Below are positions 1-7,832 of a stretch of DNA of 64,000 nt, piece after piece. A program made the translations under genes and the position numbers. Source of the DNA: Rhodobacteraceae bacterium UBA6197 (GTDB lineage Bacteria; Pseudomonadota; Alphaproteobacteria; Rhodobacterales; Rhodobacteraceae); NCBI GenBank assembly GCA_002422085.1, contig DISZ01000006.1:1-64000 (forward strand). The letters run 5' to 3'. Every line of letters starts with the position of its first letter. The stretch's first letter is position 1. The notes beneath the pieces are model-generated. The model saw only the letters and a list, made by a program, of their open reading frames with translations, was not told the DNA's origin and searched no databases.

Positions 1-170
1 GTCACGCCAAGTCGCCCCTCTGGCCGCACCAAGTCTCCCCTCTGGCCGCACCAAGTCTCCCCTCTGGCCGCACCAAGTCTCCCCTCTGGCCATGGCAACA
101 ATCTGGCCACGCCAAAATCCTTCTTCTGGCCAAGGGACTCTATCTTCTGGCCACGGCAACAAACTGGCCA
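1..170. repeat. 22-bp tandem repeat array, decaying to the right
   Basis: The motif ccaagtctcccctctgg recurs with its 'aag' at 10, 32, 54 and 76, an exact 22-bp period. The first unit differs by one base (gtcg for gtct). After about 91 the array decays: the 'tctggcc' core reappears near 102, 125 and 146 with irregular spacing. No spacer-like unique sequence separates the units. The array lies downstream (3') of the PAS gene and starts at or before the left window edge, so its full length is unknown. No gene is convincing in 1-327; a short frame opening at 92 is repeat-derived. Confidence 0.85.
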
Positions 171-327
171 AGGCAATCGCGCGCGCCTCGACGAAGGCAC
201 CGCCCTGTTGCAATGCGCCAGAATGCCCGTCCGGTTTTCCCGTCCCCGCGCCCCTTCTGACGCCGCGCGCCGCCGCCAATACCGCCCCGGCCCGTGGCGC
301 AACTGGTCCCGTCGGCATCGGCAGATC

Positions 328-1557
328 TCAGGCGGACCGCAGGCCCTGACGACCGATGCCACAGTTGATTTGCGCCGACAAATCCATGATCGCCGCCAAT
401 CTGCGCGTGATATCGGCGTGGTGCGAATCCAACTGGTCGATCGTCGCCGAAAGACTGGCGCCACCCGATCGCAGCCGCCCGCTTTCGACCCGGCCCATGA
501 CACGGATCGAATCGAGTCCCAGCATCATCCGCCGGATCTCGGCGCTGGATTTATGCAGCGCGGCTGCGGCATGGCGCGCCTGCGCCAGGGCGCTGGTCGC
601 GCGCTGCTGGCAATCAGCCTCCATTCTCGACAGTAGCGCCAGTTCGGTTTCGAAATCGGTGGGGGCCGCCGAACCCGTTTCTTGGCCAAACTGACGCACG
701 ACTTCGGATTGCAGCCGCGCGCACCCCAGCAAGAACAGCGCCTCGGCCACCTCCTGCGTCATCTGTTCGCACAAATTGCCACGCGCGCCCGCAAATTCCA
801 TCAACCGTCGGGTCATTTCCGACGAGGCGATCTTGTAATTGTCCGAAATGGCGCTGATCGGCCCGCCCGCCGGCTCCAGCCGCGAGGCGACAATGCGCAT
901 GTTGATCGGGATCGATTGCAGCCCCTCGAACGCGCGCAACAGGCCCCGCTGTTCGGCGATTGTCACGCCCAGACTGTTGCTGACCTCGTTGAGTCCCAGC
1001 GACTGCGCATCGCCACTGACCCCCAAGGCCTTGCCGCGACTGACCAGTTCGGCGGTCAGCGCCTGCGACATGAAGCGTTCGTAATCGTCATGACCGAGAG
1101 CACGCAGCCGTGCCAGGAACACCTCTGCCGATGCTTCGGGCGTCAAACCTTGCGCCTCTTCCAGTGACGACAGGGCGCCATATTCGACTCGAATCTGCTC
1201 GAACAACGCCGTCGTGGGTTTGATCCGCACCGACAGATAGCCCTTTTCCATCGGCAAAACGACCGCCAGGACCCAATACCAGCCGCCCTGTTGCGTGATG
1301 TTCTTGACATAGGCCGCCAAAGGCCGGCCTTGCCGGATCGCATTCTCCGTCAGCCAGAAGACGGCTTTTGGCATGGATGGATGGCGGATCAGCCGATGCG
1401 ACGCGCCGATCAACCCGTCCCATTCAAAACCCGAAATGCGCTGGAACGCCTGATTTCCGGCGCGGATGATTCCGCTGGCGTCAGTGCGCGAATAGTGGAT
1501 TTCGGACTGACTGAAACTGACCTCATGCGCCTCGGGCGCCGCAGCGACCTGCCCCAC
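328..1557 (-). CDS. Soluble PAS-domain sensor protein, Aer/MCP-like
   Basis: About 409 residues. The N-terminal third is a PAS domain of the Aer/chemoreceptor type, seen in the stretch ending NQAFQRISGFEWDGLIGASH, then RHPSMPKAVFW and a GGWYWVLA segment. The rest is predicted helical and contains ISDNYKIASSEM, which resembles the linker of PAS-bearing chemotaxis proteins. I see no transmembrane segment and no canonical MCP signalling hairpin. It probably senses redox, oxygen or a small ligand and may feed chemotaxis, but the output is unknown. The start chosen is GTG at 1557, which has a 'caggggg' ribosome site; TTG at 1593 is an in-frame alternative. It is followed at its 3' side by the repeat array and transcribed with the downstream-facing tag gene on the same strand. 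Confidence 0.72.
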   Translation of the reverse strand: MGQVAAAPEAHEVSFSQSEIHYSRTDASGIIRAGNQAFQRISGFEWDGLIGASHRLIRHPSMPKAVFWLTENAIRQGRPLAAYVKNITQQGGWYWVLAVVLPMEKGYLSVRIKPTTALFEQIRVEYGALSSLEEAQGLTPEASAEVFLARLRALGHDDYERFMSQALTAELVSRGKALGVSGDAQSLGLNEVSNSLGVTIAEQRGLLRAFEGLQSIPINMRIVASRLEPAGGPISAISDNYKIASSEMTRRLMEFAGARGNLCEQMTQEVAEALFLLGCARLQSEVVRQFGQETGSAAPTDFETELALLSRMEADCQQRATSALAQARHAAAALHKSSAEIRRMMLGLDSIRVMGRVESGRLRSGGASLSATIDQLDSHHADITRRLAAIMDLSAQINCGIGRQGLRSA

Positions 1558-1620
1558 ACTTACCCCCTGAACAAGCTCTATCCTGCGCCGCAAGCTAGGT
1601 CTGCGAAATTACCCGAAGGT

Positions 1621-2217
1621 TTATTTTCCGGCTGGGTGGAAAATATTTTCACCAAGGCTGGCTACCGCCGCATGGCGGGGGCAGGCGGTGATGTGGTCGT
1701 TGACCATGCCCACCGCCTCCATGAAAGCATAGGTGATGACGGGGCCGCAAAACTTGAACCCCGCCCGGCCGAGATCTTTCGAGATCCGTTCGGACAGCGG
1801 CGTTCTGGCGGGCACATCGGCCATGCGCGCAAAGCGGTTCTGAAGGGGCGCACCCTCGACATAGCGCCACAGGAAGGGTGCGAAACCGCTACGCTCCTCG
1901 ATCGCCAGAAAGGCACGCGCATTCACGATGGCCGCTTCGATCTTGCCGCGGTGGCGCACGATGCCGGGGTTTGCCAGACAGGCCGCGACCTCGGCCTCAC
2001 CCCACGCGGCAATCCGCTCGGGGTTGAAACCATCAAAGGCCGCGCGAAATGCGTCGCGCTTGCGAAGAATGGTGATCCAGCTCAGCCCGGCCTGAAACCC
2101 GTCGAGAATCAGTTTTTCCCATAGCGCGCGGGAATCGCGTTCTGGAACGCCCCATTCGGTATCGTGATAGGCAATATAAAGCGGGTCGGTCCCGCACCAG
2201 CTACACCGTCCGTCCAT
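1621..2217 (-). CDS. tag: DNA-3-methyladenine glycosylase I
   Basis: 198 residues, the usual Tag length. It excises 3-methyladenine from alkylated DNA in base-excision repair. Family hallmarks are present in order: CSWCGTDPLYIAYHDTEWG at the N terminus (zinc cysteines plus the conserved HDTEWG), ILDGFQAGLSW, ILRKRDAFR, a NARA segment, and a C-terminal KFCGP...NDHITACPRH with the remaining zinc ligands. An upstream in-frame start at 2256 would add 13 unconserved residues; the ATG at 2217 starts the protein at MDGRCSWCG as in the family. It lies 63 bp upstream of the PAS gene on the same strand and is divergent from the EAL gene. Confidence 0.93.
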   Translation of the reverse strand: MDGRCSWCGTDPLYIAYHDTEWGVPERDSRALWEKLILDGFQAGLSWITILRKRDAFRAAFDGFNPERIAAWGEAEVAACLANPGIVRHRGKIEAAIVNARAFLAIEERSGFAPFLWRYVEGAPLQNRFARMADVPARTPLSERISKDLGRAGFKFCGPVITYAFMEAVGMVNDHITACPRHAAVASLGENIFHPAGK

Positions 2218-2342
2218 ATCCCCCCGCTTTCCAAAGCCTTGCTCCGCGTCAACCAATTAACCCCAATTCTCTGAAAATTTGAAGCTTTACCGCTTCTTAG
2301 TTGGTTCCCGCCAAGGTGGACAAAGCCGGATAGGAGACTGGA

Positions 2343-3182
2343 ATGCCAAGACGCGATTTCCCGAGAGGCGGGTTGATAGATCCGGGCACGGACAGCCCGC
2401 TGGACTATGCCGTGACCCAACGCGATCGTGACACCATGACGATGGTTCGCCGCGCGGTCGAGCGGCGCGATGTCGTGCTTGCCTTTCAACCGATCGTGCA
2501 ATCGGCACGCACCACGCGCCCGGCGTTCTACGAAGGTCTGATCCGGATTCTGGACGAAACCGGCCGCATCATTCCGGCCAAGGATTTCATCGAGACCGTC
2601 GAAACCAGCGAGCTTGGCCGCCAGATCGACTGCCTGTCACTGGAAATGGGGCTGATTTCACTGGCCGAGGACCCAAGCCTGCGACTGTCGATCAACATGT
2701 CCGCGCGCTCGATCGGCTATCCGAACTGGATGAAGATCCTCAACAAGGGGCTGGCGATCGACGACACCGCCGCCGAAAGACTGATCCTCGAAATCACCGA
2801 AAGCTCGGCGATGGCCATTCCGGATCTGGTGACGGTCTTCATGCAAGATCTGCAAGCCCGCGGCGTCAGCTTTGCGCTGGATGATTTCGGGGCGGGCTAC
2901 ACCTCGTTTCGCTACCTGCGCGAGTTCTACTTTGACATCATCAAGATCGATGGGCAGTTCATCAAGGGTATCGCCGACGACCCCGACAATCAGGTTCTGA
3001 CACAGGCGCTGATGTCGATCGCGCGGCACTTCGACATGTTCACCGTGGCCGAGGCGGTGGAAAACGCGCGCGACGCCGAGTTTCTGATCAATCTCGGGGT
3101 GGATTGCATGCAGGGTTATTACTTCGGCGCGCCCACGATTCTGCCACCCTGGAAAATCCCGGCATCCGCACGACGCGCCTGA
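2343..3182 (+). CDS. EAL-domain protein, putative c-di-GMP phosphodiesterase
   Basis: 279 residues, a stand-alone EAL domain with a short N-terminal extension and no membrane segment or GGDEF partner. It would hydrolyse the second messenger c-di-GMP to pGpG. Metal and catalytic positions can be followed: FYEGLIRI in place of the signature EAL, SINMSA (Asn), LEITES (Glu), DDFGAGYTSF (paired Asp), IIKIDG (Lys) and VAEAVEN in place of AEGVE. All acidic ligands are kept, so activity is plausible despite the Ala-to-Gly change in the signature; a c-di-GMP-binding receptor is the alternative. The start at 2343 has 'aggag' 8 bases upstream. It stands between tag (divergent) and phaA. Confidence 0.85.
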   Translation: MPRRDFPRGGLIDPGTDSPLDYAVTQRDRDTMTMVRRAVERRDVVLAFQPIVQSARTTRPAFYEGLIRILDETGRIIPAKDFIETVETSELGRQIDCLSLEMGLISLAEDPSLRLSINMSARSIGYPNWMKILNKGLAIDDTAAERLILEITESSAMAIPDLVTVFMQDLQARGVSFALDDFGAGYTSFRYLREFYFDIIKIDGQFIKGIADDPDNQVLTQALMSIARHFDMFTVAEAVENARDAEFLINLGVDCMQGYYFGAPTILPPWKIPASARRA

Positions 3183-3263
3183 ACCGCGCCTGACGCGGGC
3201 GGGATCGCGGGCCTCGGTCAGACCATGCCACAGGCCATTTGCGCACCAAACCACGGGTCAGTT

Positions 3264-3344
3264 GCGCAAGAAAATTGCGCGGCAAACCGCCTTTCACGTG
3301 GTATTCCGCTTGACCTTACCTCTCCTTGGGGCATGCTGCGCAGC
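3264..3344 (+). promoter_or_regulatory. Candidate phaA control region with two inverted repeats
   Basis: Upstream of phaA there are three signals. GCGCAA-gaaaa-TTGCGC at 3264-3280 is a perfect 6-bp inverted repeat. TTGACC at 3310-3315 could be a -35 box. GCTGCGCAGC at 3335-3344 is a perfect palindrome overlapping where the -10 box would fall. PHB genes in this family are often controlled by PhaR, whose sites are described as CTGC/GCAG inverted repeats; assigning this site to PhaR is inference, since the spacing here is zero. Confidence 0.3.
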
Positions 3345-3396
3345 GGCAATCGGGGCGGCCCCGCCCCATCTCGCATGCGCAAGGGAGAGGACCCTC

Positions 3397-4572
3397 ATGA
3401 CCAATGTCGTCATCGTTTCGGCAGCCCGCACGGCTGTTGGCAGTTTCAACGGCGCTTTCGCCAATACTCCGGCCCATGATCTGGGCGCTGCGGTGCTTGA
3501 GGCCGTCGTCGCCCGCGCCGGGATCGACAAGGCTGATGTTTCGGAAACCATTCTAGGCCAGGTGCTGTCCGCCGGTCAGGGTCAGAACCCGGCCCGTCAG
3601 GCCCATATCAACGCGGGCCTGCCGATCGAATCCGCCGCCTGGGGCATCAATCAGGTTTGCGGCTCGGGTCTGCGGGCAGTTGCCCTTGGTGCCCAACACC
3701 TGCAACTGGGCGACGCCAATATCGTCATCGCCGGCGGTCAGGAAAGCATGAGCCTGTCGGCCCATGTCGCGCATATGCGCGCGGGCACCAAGATGGGCGA
3801 CATCAAATTCATCGATTCGATGATCAAGGATGGTCTGTGGGACGCGTTCAACGGCTATCACATGGGCCAGACCGCCGAAAACGTCGCAACGCAGTGGCAG
3901 ATCAGCCGCGAAATGCAGGACGAGTTCGCGCTCGCCAGCCAGAACAAGGCCGAAGCCGCCCAGAAGGCGGGGAAATTCGCGGATGAAATCGCCGCCTTCA
4001 CGGTGAAAACCCGCAAGGGCGAGATCATCGTCGATCAGGATGAATACATCCGCCATGGGGCCACGCTCGAATCGATGCAAAAGCTGCGCCCGGCCTTCAC
4101 CAAGGACGGCACCGTGACCGCCGGCAACGCCTCGGGGCTGAACGATGGCGCCGCCGCCGTGCTGCTGATGACCGAGGCCGAGGCCCTGCGTCGTGGCCTG
4201 ACCCCTCTGGCGCGAATCGCCTCTTACGCGACCGCCGGGGTGGACCCGTCGATCATGGGTTGCGGCCCGATCCCGTCCAGCCGCAAGGCGCTGGAAAAAG
4301 CCGGCTGGAAGGCCGCCGACCTTGACCGGATCGAGGCGAACGAAGCCTTCGCCGCCCAAGCCTGCGCCGTCAACAAGGACATGGGCTGGGATACCTCCAA
4401 GGTCAACGTGAACGGCGGTGCCATCGCCATTGGCCACCCGATTGGCGCCTCGGGCTGCCGGATCCTCAACACGCTGGTGTTCGAGATGAAGCGCTCGGGT
4501 GCGAAAAAGGGTCTGGCGACCCTGTGCATCGGCGGCGGCATGGGCGTTGCCATGTGCCTCGAGGGTCTCTGA
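3397..4572 (+). CDS. phaA: Acetyl-CoA C-acetyltransferase (beta-ketothiolase)
   Basis: 391 residues, the exact usual size of biosynthetic thiolases. It condenses two acetyl-CoA to acetoacetyl-CoA, the first step toward polyhydroxybutyrate and the ethylmalonyl-CoA pathway. The acyl-accepting cysteine is C88 in NQVCGSG; the catalytic His lies in GGAIAIGHPIGASG and the second Cys in the C-terminal LCIGGGMG. The start at 3397 follows 'agggagagg'; a longer in-frame reading from 3262 adds an unconserved basic stretch and is rejected. phaB follows after a 98-bp gap that contains a strong hairpin. Confidence 0.96.
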   Translation: MTNVVIVSAARTAVGSFNGAFANTPAHDLGAAVLEAVVARAGIDKADVSETILGQVLSAGQGQNPARQAHINAGLPIESAAWGINQVCGSGLRAVALGAQHLQLGDANIVIAGGQESMSLSAHVAHMRAGTKMGDIKFIDSMIKDGLWDAFNGYHMGQTAENVATQWQISREMQDEFALASQNKAEAAQKAGKFADEIAAFTVKTRKGEIIVDQDEYIRHGATLESMQKLRPAFTKDGTVTAGNASGLNDGAAAVLLMTEAEALRRGLTPLARIASYATAGVDPSIMGCGPIPSSRKALEKAGWKAADLDRIEANEAFAAQACAVNKDMGWDTSKVNVNGGAIAIGHPIGASGCRILNTLVFEMKRSGAKKGLATLCIGGGMGVAMCLEGL

Positions 4573-4591
4573 TTTCTTGCAAATGGAGAAA

Positions 4592-4620
4592 CGGGGCGCG
4601 CAACATTGTTGCGCGCCCCG
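4592..4620 (+). terminator. Hairpin between phaA and phaB
   Basis: cggggcgcgcaac (4592-4604), a 3-base loop and gttgcgcgccccg (4608-4620) form a perfect 13-bp stem, followed by 'ttcatttt'. It is placed 20 bp after the phaA stop and 51 bp before the phaB start. It looks like an intrinsic or leaky terminator that would lower phaB transcription relative to phaA, or an mRNA-stabilising 3' structure. Confidence 0.75.
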
Positions 4621-4670
4621 TTCATTTTCGGTAACAGGATTACAAAGGCAGCAAATCATTGGGAGGAATC

Positions 4671-5396
4671 ATGTCCAAAACAGCAATTGTCACCGGCGGC
4701 ACCCGCGGGATCGGTGCGGCAATTTCCATCGCGCTCAAGAATGCTGGCTATACCGTCGCTGCGATCTATGCCGGCAACGATGCGGCCGCCAAGAAATTCA
4801 CCGCTGACACCGGGATCAAGACCTACAAATGGTCGGTCGCCGACTATGACGCCTGTGCCGCCGGAGTGGCGCAGGTCGAGGCCGATCTGGGCCCGGTTTC
4901 GGTGCTGGTCAACAACGCCGGCATCACCCGCGACGCAATGTTCCACAAGATGACGCCGCAGCAGTGGAAAGAGGTGATCGACACCAACCTTTCGGGCGTG
5001 TTCAACATGACCCACCCGGTGTGGACCGGGATGCGGGATCGCAAGTTCGGCCGGGTTATCAACATCTCGTCGATCAACGGCCAGAAGGGGCAGGCGGGGC
5101 AGGCCAACTACTCGGCCGCGAAGGCGGGTGATCTGGGCTTTACCAAGGCGTTGGCGCAAGAGGGCGCGCGCGCAGGTATCACCGTCAATGCGATCTGTCC
5201 GGGCTATATCGGCACCGAAATGGTGCGCGCGATTGATGAAAAAGTGCTGAAGGAACGCATCATCCCGCAGATTCCCGTCGGTCGTCTGGGCGAACCCGAG
5301 GAAATCGCGCGCTGCGTGGTCTTTCTGGCGGCCGACGAGGCCGGGTTCATCACCGGCTCGACGATTTCCGCGAATGGTGGGCAATTCTTCGTTTGA
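4671..5396 (+). CDS. phaB: Acetoacetyl-CoA reductase (NADPH)
   Basis: 241 residues, a classical short-chain dehydrogenase that reduces acetoacetyl-CoA to (R)-3-hydroxybutyryl-CoA. The nucleotide motif GGTRGIG is at 9-15, NNAG follows, the catalytic Ser is in INISSINGQKGQ and Tyr/Lys in NYSAAKAG; the C terminus SANGGQFFV is typical of PhaB. The start at 4671 has a strong 'gggagga' ribosome site; a start 12 bases earlier is possible but lacks one. It forms a unit with phaA. The polymerase gene phaC is not in the window. Confidence 0.95.
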   Translation: MSKTAIVTGGTRGIGAAISIALKNAGYTVAAIYAGNDAAAKKFTADTGIKTYKWSVADYDACAAGVAQVEADLGPVSVLVNNAGITRDAMFHKMTPQQWKEVIDTNLSGVFNMTHPVWTGMRDRKFGRVINISSINGQKGQAGQANYSAAKAGDLGFTKALAQEGARAGITVNAICPGYIGTEMVRAIDEKVLKERIIPQIPVGRLGEPEEIARCVVFLAADEAGFITGSTISANGGQFFV

Positions 5397-5417
5397 CACT
5401 TCGTCACGGCAAATCTG

Positions 5418-5441
5418 GGCCGATCCCGCTTGGGGTCGGCC
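5418..5441 (+). terminator. Intrinsic terminator after phaB
   Basis: ggccgatccc / ggggtcggcc with a gctt loop gives a 10-bp stem (one G-T pair) followed by 'ttcttg', 21 bp after the phaB stop. The remaining bases up to 5622 hold no convincing gene. Confidence 0.75.
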
Positions 5442-5622
5442 TTCTTGCTGCGCCACGCGGCGCGGTGCCCGAGGCGCCGAACCGGGTGCTGCCGAAAACC
5501 GCTTTTGCTTGGCCCGCAGTCAAGATACGAGGTTTCGGGCGCATCGGCCCAGATCGACCTTTTGCGCCCATGTGACCCGAGTCGGGCCAATGCCCGCGCG
5601 ATGAACGCACAGGAGACAGGGT

Positions 5623-6504
5623 TTGTGTTCCGATCAGCGCGCTAAAAGCCGGACTCGCGCCACGGCGATCGGCTTTTCGGCCATTTTGCTGTGGTCGCTT
5701 CTGGCGCTGTTCACCGTGGGTTCGGCCCCGGTTCCACCGTTCCTGTTGAATGCGATCTGCTTTGCCATCGGCGGTGGACTCGGGCTGATCTGGGTCTGGC
5801 AGACCCATGGGGTCGGCCAACTTCGCGCGGTGCCGTGGCGGGTCTATGCCTTTGGAACAGCGGGGCTTTTTGGCTATCACTTTCTATACTTTTCGGCGCT
5901 GCGCATGGCCCCCGCCGCCGAGGCCGGGTTGATCGCCTATCTGTGGCCGCTGCTGATTGTGCTGTTTTCGGGGCTGCTGCCGGGCGAAAGGTTGCGCCCC
6001 TTGCACATCCTCGGTGCGCTGATTGCCTTTGCCGGGGCGGCGCTGATCGTGGCCGGCGGTGGCCAAGGCCCGAAGGCCGCGGCGCTGCCGGGCTATGGCT
6101 TGGCGTTTCTGTGTGCGCTGACCTGGTCGGGCTATTCGCTGCTGTCGCGCCGCTTGGGGCAGGTGCCGACGGCGGCGGTGGCGGTCTATTGCCTCGCCAC
6201 GGCGGCGTTGTCGGCGCTGGCGCATCTGGCGCTCGAGCCGACGGTCTGGCCGGTCAGCGCGCTCGGTTGGGCGTCGGTGCTGGGGCTGGGGTTGGGTCCG
6301 GTCGGATTGGCGTTCTACACGTGGGATATCGGCGTGAAACGCGGCGACATACAGATGTTGGGCACGGCGTCCTATGCGGCCCCGCTGCTATCGACTCTGG
6401 CTTTGGTGCTGGCCGGAGTGGCCGCCGCCAGCCTGTCCTTGTTGCTGGCAGCGGCCCTGATCGCGACCGGCGCTGCACTGGCCGCAAGGGCCAGCCGCGC
6501 CTGA
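5623..6504 (+). CDS. EamA/DMT-family transporter
   Basis: 293 residues, ten hydrophobic segments in the two five-helix EamA repeats of the drug/metabolite transporter superfamily (for example IGFSAILLWSLLALFTVG near the start and ALTWSGYSLLSRR in the second half). Members export amino acids, metabolites or toxic compounds; the substrate cannot be read from sequence. Translation appears to start at TTG 5623, 7 bases after 'aggag'; no in-frame ATG precedes it. It stands alone between the phaB terminator and the convergent DUF465 gene 4 bp away. Confidence 0.85.
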   Translation: MCSDQRAKSRTRATAIGFSAILLWSLLALFTVGSAPVPPFLLNAICFAIGGGLGLIWVWQTHGVGQLRAVPWRVYAFGTAGLFGYHFLYFSALRMAPAAEAGLIAYLWPLLIVLFSGLLPGERLRPLHILGALIAFAGAALIVAGGGQGPKAAALPGYGLAFLCALTWSGYSLLSRRLGQVPTAAVAVYCLATAALSALAHLALEPTVWPVSALGWASVLGLGLGPVGLAFYTWDIGVKRGDIQMLGTASYAAPLLSTLALVLAGVAAASLSLLLAAALIATGAALAARASRA

Positions 6505-6508
6505 GCGG

Positions 6509-6676
6509 TCAGGCATCCGTAAGACGACTGATTTCTTCCTTGAGCTTGAGTTTCTGCTTTTTCATCTCGGCAATCTGAAGGTCGTCGGAACTGGGACTGC
6601 GCAGGGCTTTCTCGACCGCTTCGGACAATGCCTCGTGCTTCTTGCGAAGCTCGTGAATGTGCGAACTCAGCGTCAT
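6509..6676 (-). CDS. DUF465/YdcH-family small protein
   Basis: 55 residues, almost entirely charged alpha helix: SSHIHELRKKHEALSEAVEK, then KKQKLKLKEEISRL. This matches the DUF465 (YdcH) family of short coiled-coil proteins of unknown function common in proteobacteria. The start ATG at 6676 is preceded by 'aggagaaggagac' on the coding strand; a longer reading from 6760 is not conserved. It has its own upstream region of about 120 bp and converges on the EamA gene. Confidence 0.88.
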   Translation of the reverse strand: MTLSSHIHELRKKHEALSEAVEKALRSPSSDDLQIAEMKKQKLKLKEEISRLTDA

Positions 6677-6795
6677 GATCGTCTCCTTCTCCTGTGAATA
6701 CTTGTTGATTCCATCACATATCTTGAGTCGTGTCACGCAAGGACAGGCCCTTCCCGACATGTTTTAACTCTGGCGCGCGAATACTTGCGAAAGCC

Positions 6796-7557
6796 TTAAC
6801 CAGCCAGCGGCAAGGCAGCGCCATCGCGCAAGATTGCACGGGCCTCGGCGGTCAGGTCCTCGCCGTCGCGTTCGTGGCTTGGGGCGGCATGCAGCACCAA
6901 CGGCGCCAACAGCGTCAATGTGCCGCGCCCGCCCTTGCAGGCCTGCACGATGATCCGCCCGGCGGGGCGCCCCTGCCGGGGTGCGATCGGCAGCACCCGC
7001 GTGCTGCCCGCGCCCCCCGCCAGCGCGCCCAGCACATCCGCCAGCCGGTCGGCCTGCTGGATCAGCGTGATCTGCCCGCCCTGCCGCAAACGCCGCAAAG
7101 CCTGTCCGACCCATAGCGCCAGAGGCGTCGCCTCACGCCGGGCACGCTCGCGCCCCGAATCGGCAGCGCAAGTGCCATCGCCGGGTGCAAAATAAGGCGG
7201 ATTGGCAATCACATGGTCAAAGCTCTGCGCCCGCAACACCGCCGGAGGGGCAATCAGATCGCCCTCGTGCACCTCCAGCGCCAGACCATTGCGCGCGCCA
7301 TTCTCGCGCGCAAGCGCGGCATAGGCGGGTTGCAATTCCAGCCCGCTCAGCCGCAGATCCGGCACCCGCCAGCCCAGACAGAGGCTGGCCACGCCGGCAC
7401 CGCAGCCCAGTTCCAGCACGCTTTGCCCGGCGCGCGCCGGGCAAGCCGCGGCCAGCAACACCGGGTCCATCGCCGCGCGATACCCCGCCTTCGGCTGCGC
7501 CACCAAAAGCCGCCCGCCCAGAAACCCGTCTTGCGACAGATCTTGCGCGGCAAACAT
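6796..7557 (-). CDS. N6-adenine methyltransferase, TrmN6-like
   Basis: 253 residues. It is an AdoMet-dependent Rossmann methyltransferase: QDGFLGGRLLVAQP at the N terminus, motif I as VLELGCGAGVASL, an acidic GLELQP and the catalytic NPPY in HVIANPPYFAPGDG. NPPY with this N terminus is characteristic of tRNA1(Val) adenine-37-N6 methyltransferase (YfiC/TrmN6) relatives. The ATG at 7557 overlaps the DUF2007 stop as TGATG, so the two are translationally coupled; GTG at 7560 is an alternative. Confidence 0.83.
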   Translation of the reverse strand: MFAAQDLSQDGFLGGRLLVAQPKAGYRAAMDPVLLAAACPARAGQSVLELGCGAGVASLCLGWRVPDLRLSGLELQPAYAALARENGARNGLALEVHEGDLIAPPAVLRAQSFDHVIANPPYFAPGDGTCAADSGRERARREATPLALWVGQALRRLRQGGQITLIQQADRLADVLGALAGGAGSTRVLPIAPRQGRPAGRIIVQACKGGRGTLTLLAPLVLHAAPSHERDGEDLTAEARAILRDGAALPLAG

Positions 7558-7769
7558 CACTCGACCTCAATCGCATTGTCGCGCAGCACCGCGCGCGCCA
7601 GAAAAAGATCGCTGTCGCGCACCATCAGCCGACGTGGCAATATGCCAATGCTGCCTTCCAATACGCTCATGTGGACGTCCATCTGAAACACCGCTATACC
7701 CTCGCCCTCAAGGAGCGCCGTCGTCAGGGCAAGCTTGACCGGATTTGTGCTGCGCAAAAGCTCTTTCAT
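7557..7769 (-). CDS. DUF2007-domain small protein
   Basis: 70 residues: MKELLRSTNPVKLALTTALL, then AVFQMDVHMSVLEGSIGILP and a C-terminal RRLMVRDSDLFLARAVL segment. This is the DUF2007 ('putative signal transducing protein') pattern; no reaction is known. The real start is the internal ATG at 7769. Its stop overlaps the start of the TrmN6-like gene by one base. It is divergent from the polyprenyl synthase gene with only about 60 bp between starts, so the two promoters overlap. Confidence 0.82.
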   Translation of the reverse strand: MKELLRSTNPVKLALTTALLEGEGIAVFQMDVHMSVLEGSIGILPRRLMVRDSDLFLARAVLRDNAIEVE

Positions 7770-7832
7770 GAACTGAGACTTACGGGCAACGACCTGCCCT
7801 GTCGAGATCAGTTGAATACGGGGATGGCCACG

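Noticed and set aside
1..170. CRISPR array
   Set aside because: Units follow each other without unique spacers and no cas gene is present; it is a simple tandem repeat.
3262..3396. N-terminal extension of PhaA
   Set aside because: The residues are unconserved and the 3397 ATG has the ribosome site and exact family length.
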